A stretch of DNA of 55,524 nt, taken from an uncultured Prevotellaceae bacterium. Lineage in GTDB: Bacteria; Bacteroidota; Bacteroidia; Bacteroidales; Bacteroidaceae. The position numbers and the translations under genes were made by a program. Positions 16,835 through 25,062 of this stretch are shown here, in pieces; the stretch's first letter is position 1, and each line of letters opens with the position of its first letter. The notes beneath the pieces are model-generated. The model had not been told where the DNA came from. It searched no databases and saw only the letters and a list, made by a program, of their open reading frames with translations. The stretch is taken from positions 1-55,524 of the forward strand of contig CAMKTJ010000015.1 of assembly GCA_946415645.1 (NCBI GenBank), given 5' to 3'.

Positions 16835-19453
16835 ATGAAAAGACTATACTCAATATTAACCTTATTAATCATTTTTGCAGAATTCGTTTCTGCTCAAGTT
16901 ACGCTGAAGATCCAGGCACCTAACGTTACTGAGGTTGGTAGAAGAATCAGGGTCAGCTATGTAGCTAACACTCAAGATGTAGATGATATCCAGGTGGGTG
17001 ATTTCCCTGGTTTTAATGTCTTATATGGACCAAGTACTAGTAGTTCCAGTAGTTTCTCTATGATTAATGGTAAGACTACCCAAAGTAGTTCTATGACTTT
17101 CACCTATATGCTTGTTGCTAAGGAAGAAGGTAAATTCACTATTCCTGCGGCAACCATTAAAGTAGATGGGAAATCCTATAAAAGTGGATCTGCTGTAATA
17201 GAAGTCCTGCCCTCAAGCGGTAATACGCAAGGTAATAATCAGCAATCTCAGTCTGGAAGACAGCAGAATAATAATCCTTCACGTCAGCGTGGTCATACAA
17301 GTGCTTCTGACATAAGCAGCAATGATCTTTACATGACTGTGACGGCAAGCAAGAAGAAGATTTATGAACAAGAAGCTGTCCTCCTTACCTATAAGCTATA
17401 CACACTTGTCACCATTCAGCAGATAGCTGGTGAGATGCCACAGTTGGATGGCTTCCATGTTCAGGAGGTTGATTCAAAGGCACAGATGACATTGAAGTAT
17501 GAACGTGTCAACGGAAGAACCTACGGAACAGCTGTATGGCGTCAGTATGTTTTGTATCCCCAAAAGACAGGTAAACTGAAGGTGCCAAGTATAACCTTTG
17601 ACTCTCAGATTGAGATTCAGAATACCAGCATGGACCCCTTTGATGTATTCTTTGGCGGTGGTTCACTTAATCAACTAGTCAAAAAAAGCATTGTTACTCC
17701 TGCCATCGAGATAGAGGTCATGCCTTTACCTTCTCCCAAGCCAGCTAATTTCGCCGGTGCTGTAGGTAAATATACAATCTCTGGTCAGTTGACTCCAGAA
17801 CAGGTAAATGCCAATGATGCAGCAACCCTTCGACTTATTGTTAGTGGTCAGGGTAACATGAAGTTGATGAAGGCTCCGAAGGTTAGTTTCCCTCAGGACT
17901 TCGAGATTTATGACCCCAAAGTTTCCGACAAGACAACTAACACTTCATTGGGTGCAAAGGGTAATGTGGTTTATGATTATGTAGTTGTTCCCCGTCATGG
18001 TGGTAAATTTTCTATTGCACCTATTGAATTCTGTTACTTCGATCCTGATGCTCATTCGTATAAGACATTAAAGACTGATTCTTTCAGCATTGCTGTTGCT
18101 AAGTCAAAGACCACTGGTTCCTCAAATTATCATGAACAAGAGGATCTGAAGATTCTGAACAATGACATCAGATATATTAAATTAGGAAATGTAGACGGAA
18201 CGGCATCAGACACCTTGTTCTTCGGCAGTATGTCTTACTGGATGTATTATATTGTTTCAACTGGTGTGTTTGTACTGTTGCTGATTCTCTTTAACAGACA
18301 TATTAAGAAGAGTAGGGATATATCCGGTATGCGAGTTCAGAAAGCCGGTAAGGCAGCCTCTAAGCGTTTGAAAACAGCTGCTAAGTTGATGAAACAGCAT
18401 CAGGGTGAAGCCTTCTACGATGAGGTTATGAAAGCACTTCTGGGCTATGCTGGAGATAAGCTTAATATTCAGAAGTCTGATTTGAACAAGGAAAATGTAA
18501 GTTCATCCTTGCAGTCTTTCGGCGTTCCTCAGGATATCGTAGATTCCTATATGAACCTTATCAGCGAATGTGAGTTTGCCCGTTATGCTCCAGGTGATCC
18601 TGACGCTACTATGGAGAAGATTTACTCATCAGCATCTGATGTAATAAATGAGTTGGATTCTGCAATAAAGAAAAAGAACAGTAAACTAGATTCTAATATG
18701 AAGCAGTTTGTCATTATATTGGCCTGTGTATTCTCATTCGCATTAAATACCTTTGCTGCCGAACCAAGCCTGAAGGAACAGGCAGATTCCGCTTATTCGC
18801 ATGAGCAATATGATAAGGCAATCAAACTATATGAGAAGTTAGCCCAAAAGACTGCTGACTATAAGGTTTACTATAATTTGGGATGTGCTTATTATAGAAT
18901 TGACAATATAGCCAAGAGTGTTCTTTGGTTAGAGAGAGCATCCAGACTCAATCCCAGCGATGAAGACGTGCAGTTTAATCTGACATTAGTGCGAAATAAG
19001 ACAATAGACAAGATTACTCCCAAGCATGAGATGATAATCGTATCTGCCTTCAAGAAGGTGGTAAATATGTTGAGCCTTGAGAAATGGAGCATCGTAAACA
19101 TTACGCTGTTTATCCTAACATTTGTCTTTATTTCTCTGTTTTTCTTCTCAAATGTACTTTCATTCAGAAAGGTCGGCTTGTTTATGTCTATCTTTTGCAT
19201 TGTCTTATGTATTTTGGGTAATGTCTGTGCATATCAACAGCGTTCTATGTCAATGAATCGCGTCAACGGCATCGTTATGGATCCTGCTGTTACCGTCAAG
19301 AGTACGCCTACAGAGAGTGGCAGTGACTTGTTCGTGATACATGAAGGAACCCGCGTAGAGATTAGAGATTCAAGCATGAAAGACTGGTTCGAAATACAGA
19401 TTGCTGATGGCAAGATAGGCTGGATACCTAAGAATTCACTTGAACTAATATAA
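16835..19453 (+). CDS. BatD-BatE fusion protein
   Basis: The 872-residue frame holds two proteins normally encoded apart. Residues 1-621 are BatD: signal peptide (MKRLYSILTLLIIFAEFVSA), beta-sandwich repeats, a Ser/Gln/Asn-rich linker (about 118-155), a membrane helix at about 465-490 and a helical tail. Residue 622 (ATG at 18698) opens a complete second signal peptide, MKQFVIILACVFSFALNTFA, followed by BatE: TPR repeats (643-710), two membrane helices and a C-terminal SH3-like domain (about 805-872, ending GKIGWIPKNSLELI). No stop separates them. Either a true fusion is made, or BatE is also started internally at 18698. Confidence 0.88.
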   Translation: MKRLYSILTLLIIFAEFVSAQVTLKIQAPNVTEVGRRIRVSYVANTQDVDDIQVGDFPGFNVLYGPSTSSSSSFSMINGKTTQSSSMTFTYMLVAKEEGKFTIPAATIKVDGKSYKSGSAVIEVLPSSGNTQGNNQQSQSGRQQNNNPSRQRGHTSASDISSNDLYMTVTASKKKIYEQEAVLLTYKLYTLVTIQQIAGEMPQLDGFHVQEVDSKAQMTLKYERVNGRTYGTAVWRQYVLYPQKTGKLKVPSITFDSQIEIQNTSMDPFDVFFGGGSLNQLVKKSIVTPAIEIEVMPLPSPKPANFAGAVGKYTISGQLTPEQVNANDAATLRLIVSGQGNMKLMKAPKVSFPQDFEIYDPKVSDKTTNTSLGAKGNVVYDYVVVPRHGGKFSIAPIEFCYFDPDAHSYKTLKTDSFSIAVAKSKTTGSSNYHEQEDLKILNNDIRYIKLGNVDGTASDTLFFGSMSYWMYYIVSTGVFVLLLILFNRHIKKSRDISGMRVQKAGKAASKRLKTAAKLMKQHQGEAFYDEVMKALLGYAGDKLNIQKSDLNKENVSSSLQSFGVPQDIVDSYMNLISECEFARYAPGDPDATMEKIYSSASDVINELDSAIKKKNSKLDSNMKQFVIILACVFSFALNTFAAEPSLKEQADSAYSHEQYDKAIKLYEKLAQKTADYKVYYNLGCAYYRIDNIAKSVLWLERASRLNPSDEDVQFNLTLVRNKTIDKITPKHEMIIVSAFKKVVNMLSLEKWSIVNITLFILTFVFISLFFFSNVLSFRKVGLFMSIFCIVLCILGNVCAYQQRSMSMNRVNGIVMDPAVTVKSTPTESGSDLFVIHEGTRVEIRDSSMKDWFEIQIADGKIGWIPKNSLELI

Positions 19454-19460
19454 TAAGGTT

Positions 19461-20165
19461 ATGAGTATAATTGACCAATTGATTTCCTTCGACAGATCAT
19501 TATTCTTTTTCTTAAACGGAAGTGATTCTGCTTTCTTGGATGGTATATTCATGTCATTCACTAAGGTTGCTACCTGGATACCTCTATTCCTGTGTATGCT
19601 CTATGTTGTTATCAAAAACAACAATGCACGTCGTTGGCTAATTTTAATAGGTTTAACCATCTTGTTGATTGTTGCGTCAGACCAGTTCTCAAGCGGTCTT
19701 TGCAAACCTTTCTTTCATAGACTTAGACCTTCCCATAACCCTGCTATGGTTGGTGTAGTGGATTTAGTAAATAATTATAAAAGCGGACAGTATAGCTTTA
19801 TCTCAGGTCATGCCACCAACACCTTTGCTATAGCTATTTTCTTCTCGTTGATTTTCAGAAACAGAAAGACTACTGCCATGCTTTTCTCATGGGCATTGCT
19901 TTCTTCGTATAGCAGAATATATTTGGGACTTCATTACCCTGCAGATATATTTAGTGGCGCCTTGTCCGGCACCCTGATAGGATTGATGTTCTATTATATA
20001 TATCAGGTGTTAATAAAGAAATTCACCGTTTGCAAGGAAAAATGTTCTTCCTTGTTTACTACATCCGGATATCTGAAGAAAGATTTCATTCTTTTGCATA
20101 TTGTCTTTTTGGCTACTGTTCTCTACTCTGTAATTGCAGGTTGTTTCTTCGCATATATGCATTAA
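19461..20165 (+). CDS. PAP2-family membrane phosphatase
   Basis: The 234-residue multi-pass membrane protein has the three PAP2 signature motifs: KPFFHRLRP, SGHATN and SRIYLGLHYPADI. The family removes phosphate from lipid phosphates such as undecaprenyl pyrophosphate or phosphatidate at the membrane's outer face; the actual substrate is not predictable from sequence. It follows the BatD-BatE gene by 7 nt and precedes the histidine kinase gene by 18 nt, so it belongs to the same transcription unit. Confidence 0.93.
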   Translation: MSIIDQLISFDRSLFFFLNGSDSAFLDGIFMSFTKVATWIPLFLCMLYVVIKNNNARRWLILIGLTILLIVASDQFSSGLCKPFFHRLRPSHNPAMVGVVDLVNNYKSGQYSFISGHATNTFAIAIFFSLIFRNRKTTAMLFSWALLSSYSRIYLGLHYPADIFSGALSGTLIGLMFYYIYQVLIKKFTVCKEKCSSLFTTSGYLKKDFILLHIVFLATVLYSVIAGCFFAYMH

Positions 20166-20183
20166 TTATGTAAGGTGTAAAAT

Positions 20184-23100
20184 ATGAGGGTTATCTTGCC
20201 AATCATATCTATTGCCCTTCTATTCGTTGGTTGTAGAAGTAACGAATCCAAAGAACAACAATCTTCGGATTACTACAACACGTTATCATATGAGACAAGA
20301 TATTCCAACATAGACTCCTCATACATATTTGCCAAGAAGGCCTATTCATACTCAGAGAACTATGAGGAGGGTAGGAGTGAAGCCCTTAACAATCTTGCTT
20401 ATGTCTATTACCAGCAGATGAAGTATGACCACTCCATCCGTCTGCTTAGAAAAGTACTGAAACAATCACGTAACCAGATAGAGCTGCTCTGTTCTGATGT
20501 TATGATGATGAAGGTAATGCAGCGTATTGGCAATGGGTATGAATTCTTTAAATGCAGGAATAGCGCACTGAATAGGCTGGCAAGAATCAACGAAAGTCTG
20601 AATGACCTGACAGAACATCAGTTGCGAAGGGTTTATTATGCCAATACAGAATTACACATAGTATCCTCGACCTATTATTATTATCTTGGTCAGGATTCCT
20701 TGGCGAACGAAGAGATTAACGCCATATCTGATTATGTCAAATTAGATAAGGATACCACGCAATATCTATACTATCACTATATGCTTGGTAGTGGTGGTTT
20801 GCTTAAAGGTAATAAAACAGATGTCAAACTGCAGGAATTTGACCATTTGGTGCTTACCTATTCCTTCTCAAAAAGGAAGAAGATAACGTACTTTGAGGCC
20901 AACTCCTTACAGTCTTTTGCTGAGATGTTTATAGATTCCTTTAGTGTTAACACTATCAAGGAATACAGAAAAGATGCATATAATTACATCAGGAATCAGG
21001 TAATGGGGGATAGCGTGTCTTCTTCGACAGACACGCTGAATGCCTTCCCCTTGGCTCTGGCAACAAAATCCCTGAAGTTGTTCGGTGAATACAAGGATTT
21101 GTTCCAGACGGCCTGTCTATATAGAACCCTTGGTGACATCTACTTCTCAGAAGGAAGTTATCAGAAGGCTCATAAGAACTACACTACGGCATTGTCTTTG
21201 GTTCACAGTCAGAAGAAACGCTCCAGTAAGACCATCATCGCATGGATGGCAGGTATTCATGAGCGTCTTAGCCTTTCATACAGTTCTATTGGAAATAAGG
21301 AGCAGTCTGATTATCATAGGAATATATATCTTGATTTATTGGACGATTCACGCCAGAACAAAGAACTTGATATCAGAAAAGAAAATCTGTCCAAAGAAGT
21401 AAGGGATGTTTATGTGGGAATAGCGTTGTTCATCCTGTTGCTCTCTGTTATTATTGTGCTGGTTGTTCTGGATATTTACAGGATAAAGAGTCATATAACC
21501 TCGCAATATGCCAGTTTATTGAATATCAAGAGTTCTGAAAGCTATACTAATGCAAAGCATCAGATTTTCCAGTTTTCAGAAACGCAGGAGAACCAAATAG
21601 AGGCTTTAACGGATCAGAGCAATAGCAGTAATTTGCATATCGAGGAATATCAGAACGGCAATATCATTCGTCGTGCTAAGGTTTCATTGGTTTATGCAAT
21701 TGTACCTTACCTAAACAGAATCCTTGCAGAAACCAATAGAATGAAAACTGAGGGTAAAGCTAGCAAGGAGAGGTTGAGTTATATTCGTGAACTGATAGCA
21801 GAGATCACTCGTATCAATGATGTACTGACAGAATGGATAAAGATGCAGAAGGGTTTGCTGAATCTTCATGTTTCAACCTTCCCACTAAGTAATATTCTGA
21901 ATATTCTTAAACTCAACAAGACTACTTTCGAGAAAAAAGAAATATCCCTTGTTGTTCCTGAAACGGATCTGAAGGTAAAGGCTGATGAAGCATTGACCCT
22001 GTTTATGCTGAATACGCTTGCTGATAATGCGCGTAAATTTACCAATGAGGGAGGAAAAATAGAAATCACGCTGGATTCTACAGATGAATACGTAGAGGTA
22101 GGCATTGTAGATACAGGTGTTGGTTTAAGCCAGGAAGATGTTGATACATTGAACTATAGCAATGTTTATGATTCCTCGCACTTGGGAATATCCAATGATA
22201 ACAAGGGATTTGGATTTGGCATCATGAACTGCAAGGGTATCATCAACAAATACAAGAAACAGTCCTCTAAATTTGCTGTATGTGGTTTTGGAGTAGAGAG
22301 CCAGTTGGGGAAAGGCAGCAGGTTCTGGTTCAGATTACCCAGAGTTTTGTGTGTTATCCTTTCTTTTATACTATCCCTGAACATTTCAGCAGAGTGTGAT
22401 ACATTTAATGCTCTTTTTGATTCCACCTATATTGCAAATACAGAAGGCAGATATGAAGATGCTTTGCAATATGCAGAAAACGCATTAAAGGTTGCAGGAA
22501 CGCCATTTGATACCATAAAGGTTGTTCAATTGAGAAATGAAATGGCCATAGCTTCCCAGGCCTTGAAACGATGGGACGACTATAGGTATAATAATAACGA
22601 GTGTGTTCGTCTGCATTGGCTGTATTCTCAAGATACATCCCTTGCATCATATTGCCGACAGATGGAGGAAGCCAAGTATGACAGTTCTGTTCTTTTTGTC
22701 CTATTGGCCTTATCTGGTATCATTATCCTATTCCTTATCTATATGGTGTTCCTGAAAGACAGAATCAGGAATAAAAAGAGGATTACATCCCTAAGTCAGG
22801 ATTTTGCGCTCACGTTAGAGAAAATTAATTCCCACGTTGGGAATCTTAGTAATCTGCCTAATTCATCTGATACGGATATTATCAGAATGAATACATATTT
22901 TATTCAGGAATTAATGAATGAACGTAATAGGCTATCTCATTATGTTAAGGATGATAGTTATCTTACAGGTCTTGTTCATGATTTCTATGCTGATATTATT
23001 GAAAATCTAAGCAGAATAAACCAGTTACAGAATGATATGTCATCTCTTACTGATCATAACTACAAGACAAGGTTCGAGGAAGACAGACTATATGTAATGA

Positions 23101-23741
23101 ATCAGGTGTTGGATAATTCATTGAGTACCATCAAACATGAGACGATGTATTATCCGGCTCGTATAGATCAAATGACTCAGGCATTGCAGGATGATACAGA
23201 TAACAAGCAGAGAATAGATGAACTGAACGACTTGGTTTCTTATTACAAAGAACTTTATCTGCTGTTGTTTGAACAGGCTAACAGGCAATTGTTGCAGTCT
23301 AATTTCCGTAGCGATAAGGTTAGCTGTACAGAAATAGCTGAGTTGGCAAAGAAAAAGATTGATACACTACGGGCCAAAGAGGACAGGGAGGTTGATTTTA
23401 CTTCTTCTGATGTGGATAAGAATGTTTGTTGCGACAGAAAACTCTTGAAGATATTGGTTGATCATCTTATTATGGCCAATTGGAGTGAGATGCATGATCT
23501 GCATGTTACGTTCCAATCTGAGAATAATGTTGTGAATGTATTTTTTACATTTACCGGTATCCATAAAGATGACGAAGAACTTGCCAATTTATTCTCACCT
23601 TCCAAGGATAATTTCTCTTATTATATTGTCAGACAAATCATTCGTGAACATGATGCTAAATACGGTTATCCTGGCTTGCGTCTGAATGCATTACAGACAG
23701 CAGACGGATTTACTATACATTTCTCATTATATAGCAAATAA
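20184..23741 (+). CDS. Double-module membrane sensor histidine kinase, DUF5112/DUF5113 type
   Basis: The 1185-residue protein reads as two sensor kinases in a row. Module 1: lipobox LLFVGC (Cys17), a periplasmic TPR-like sensor to about 405, membrane helix 409-431, and a HATPase with N-box NTLADNARKF (610-619), IVDTGVGL (641-648) and GFGFGI (675-680). The expected H-box position (about 496-513, RRAKVSLVYAIVPYLNRI) has no histidine. Module 2: membrane segment 720-736, a short TPR-like outer domain, membrane helix 836-857, then STIKHETMYYP with His985, followed by a region with no recognisable G-boxes. Bacteroidales relatives share this plan. The response regulator gene follows by 18 nt. Confidence 0.88.
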   Translation: MRVILPIISIALLFVGCRSNESKEQQSSDYYNTLSYETRYSNIDSSYIFAKKAYSYSENYEEGRSEALNNLAYVYYQQMKYDHSIRLLRKVLKQSRNQIELLCSDVMMMKVMQRIGNGYEFFKCRNSALNRLARINESLNDLTEHQLRRVYYANTELHIVSSTYYYYLGQDSLANEEINAISDYVKLDKDTTQYLYYHYMLGSGGLLKGNKTDVKLQEFDHLVLTYSFSKRKKITYFEANSLQSFAEMFIDSFSVNTIKEYRKDAYNYIRNQVMGDSVSSSTDTLNAFPLALATKSLKLFGEYKDLFQTACLYRTLGDIYFSEGSYQKAHKNYTTALSLVHSQKKRSSKTIIAWMAGIHERLSLSYSSIGNKEQSDYHRNIYLDLLDDSRQNKELDIRKENLSKEVRDVYVGIALFILLLSVIIVLVVLDIYRIKSHITSQYASLLNIKSSESYTNAKHQIFQFSETQENQIEALTDQSNSSNLHIEEYQNGNIIRRAKVSLVYAIVPYLNRILAETNRMKTEGKASKERLSYIRELIAEITRINDVLTEWIKMQKGLLNLHVSTFPLSNILNILKLNKTTFEKKEISLVVPETDLKVKADEALTLFMLNTLADNARKFTNEGGKIEITLDSTDEYVEVGIVDTGVGLSQEDVDTLNYSNVYDSSHLGISNDNKGFGFGIMNCKGIINKYKKQSSKFAVCGFGVESQLGKGSRFWFRLPRVLCVILSFILSLNISAECDTFNALFDSTYIANTEGRYEDALQYAENALKVAGTPFDTIKVVQLRNEMAIASQALKRWDDYRYNNNECVRLHWLYSQDTSLASYCRQMEEAKYDSSVLFVLLALSGIIILFLIYMVFLKDRIRNKKRITSLSQDFALTLEKINSHVGNLSNLPNSSDTDIIRMNTYFIQELMNERNRLSHYVKDDSYLTGLVHDFYADIIENLSRINQLQNDMSSLTDHNYKTRFEEDRLYVMNQVLDNSLSTIKHETMYYPARIDQMTQALQDDTDNKQRIDELNDLVSYYKELYLLLFEQANRQLLQSNFRSDKVSCTEIAELAKKKIDTLRAKEDREVDFTSSDVDKNVCCDRKLLKILVDHLIMANWSEMHDLHVTFQSENNVVNVFFTFTGIHKDDEELANLFSPSKDNFSYYIVRQIIREHDAKYGYPGLRLNALQTADGFTIHFSLYSK

Positions 23742-23759
23742 AACTAATACGGCACATAT

Positions 23760-24482
23760 ATGGACAAATTCAAAGTAATCATCGTTGAAGATGTTAAGTT
23801 AGAACTTAAGGGAACGGAAGAGATATTCCGACATGATATCCCAGAGGCAGAAATCATAGGTACAGCTCAGAACGAGAGTGAATTCTGGAAGTTGATGCGT
23901 GGTGAGGCTCCTGACCTTGTTTTGTTGGACTTAGGGTTAGGTGGCAGTACTACCGTTGGCGTTGATATCTGTCGACAATTGAAGGCTCGCTATTCTCAGG
24001 TTAAAGTTTTGGTCTTCACAGGAGAGGTGTTGAACGAGAAACTGTGGGTAGAGGTTTTGAATGCAGGGGCCGATGGTATTATCTTGAAGACAGGAAACCT
24101 CCTGGAGCGTGATGATGTCCAGTTGGTTATGCATGGAAGAAAACTTGTCTTCAACGAGCCTTTCTTAGAGAAAGTGATTGAAAGATTCAAGCGTATGGTG
24201 AATGGCGAGTCTGCTACCTCTGACGCCATGATTGATTATGAAATCGACGAGTATGATGAACGTTTCCTTCGTCATCTTGCCCTTGGTTATACTAAGGATA
24301 TGATTGCCAACTTGCGTCAGATGCCTTTTGGTACCAAGAGCCTGGAGAAACGTCAAGCCGATCTTATCAATCGTCTATTTGCTCCCAACGAGCGTACTGG
24401 TGTTAATGCTGTACATCTTGCTGTTAGGGCTATTCAGTTGCATATTATAGATCCAGAGCATTTGGTAGCTGATGATGAATAA
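23760..24482 (+). CDS. Response regulator with LuxR-like C-terminal domain
   Basis: The 240-residue protein has a receiver domain with acidic pair Glu10/Asp11, phospho-acceptor Asp57 (PDLVLLD), Thr87 (VFTGEV) and Lys110 (ILKTG). The C-terminal part (about 155-235; DERFLRHLALGYTKDMIANL) resembles a LuxR/GerE helix-turn-helix, though it is divergent. It is the natural partner of the preceding kinase. Its last 11 nt overlap the next gene. The target genes are unknown; position inside the Bat operon suggests an envelope-related regulon (inference). Confidence 0.88.
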   Translation: MDKFKVIIVEDVKLELKGTEEIFRHDIPEAEIIGTAQNESEFWKLMRGEAPDLVLLDLGLGGSTTVGVDICRQLKARYSQVKVLVFTGEVLNEKLWVEVLNAGADGIILKTGNLLERDDVQLVMHGRKLVFNEPFLEKVIERFKRMVNGESATSDAMIDYEIDEYDERFLRHLALGYTKDMIANLRQMPFGTKSLEKRQADLINRLFAPNERTGVNAVHLAVRAIQLHIIDPEHLVADDE

Positions 24483-25053
24483 GAACCGCTTCCTGTCATA
24501 TTTGATACTACTCTTGATTGTTGTATCCTTTATGTTGCCGATAATTTCCTGGATGTTGTCGGCTTTGGGGTATGACTGTAAGTCCCTTATAAGTGAAGAA
24601 GGTTGGAGATGGGTGTTTTATAATATCCCTATTGCCTGTGCCAACAGGTGGACAACCTTGTGTATTAGTATCATTATTGGCTGTGGAAGTGTTATTCGTT
24701 CAGGTATTTTGCATACCCAGAAGAAGAAAGAATTTAATTCACTTTATATTGTCTTATTCGTGTTAGTTATCTTGACGTCAGTTCTTCTTCTTTGTGCTTT
24801 GCATCCTCATAGCCCGCTTCTCAGTGTTACTGGTCAGATAAAGAATAGTCCTTTTATACACGGTTTGCCAACCATTCTTATTTGGTGTATAATATTCCTG
24901 TCAACACTATATGCTTTATTGGCTCAGCATATCAAGACAATGGATGATTTTTCTGATCTGTTTACCTATGGCATCAAGAAGTTTTCTTCCGTTATTGTTA
25001 TTGCCATGTTGCTGTCCTTCATCATTTCTTGTCTCATATACATATTTAATTAA
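24472..25053 (+). CDS. Small multi-pass membrane protein, possibly AbgT-related
   Basis: The 193-residue protein has about five membrane helices (near 7-30, 55-75, 90-112, 130-150 and 168-192). The stretch KSLISEEGWRWVF followed by SVIRSGIL recalls a conserved segment of AbgT-family transporters (p-aminobenzoyl-glutamate uptake), but the protein is far shorter than the roughly 500 residues of that family. It may therefore be a reduced derivative or an unrelated membrane partner. Overlap with the response regulator gene by 11 nt suggests tight co-expression with the two-component pair. Confidence 0.6.
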   Translation: MMNKNRFLSYLILLLIVVSFMLPIISWMLSALGYDCKSLISEEGWRWVFYNIPIACANRWTTLCISIIIGCGSVIRSGILHTQKKKEFNSLYIVLFVLVILTSVLLLCALHPHSPLLSVTGQIKNSPFIHGLPTILIWCIIFLSTLYALLAQHIKTMDDFSDLFTYGIKKFSSVIVIAMLLSFIISCLIYIFN

Positions 25054-25062
25054 AAATCCTCG

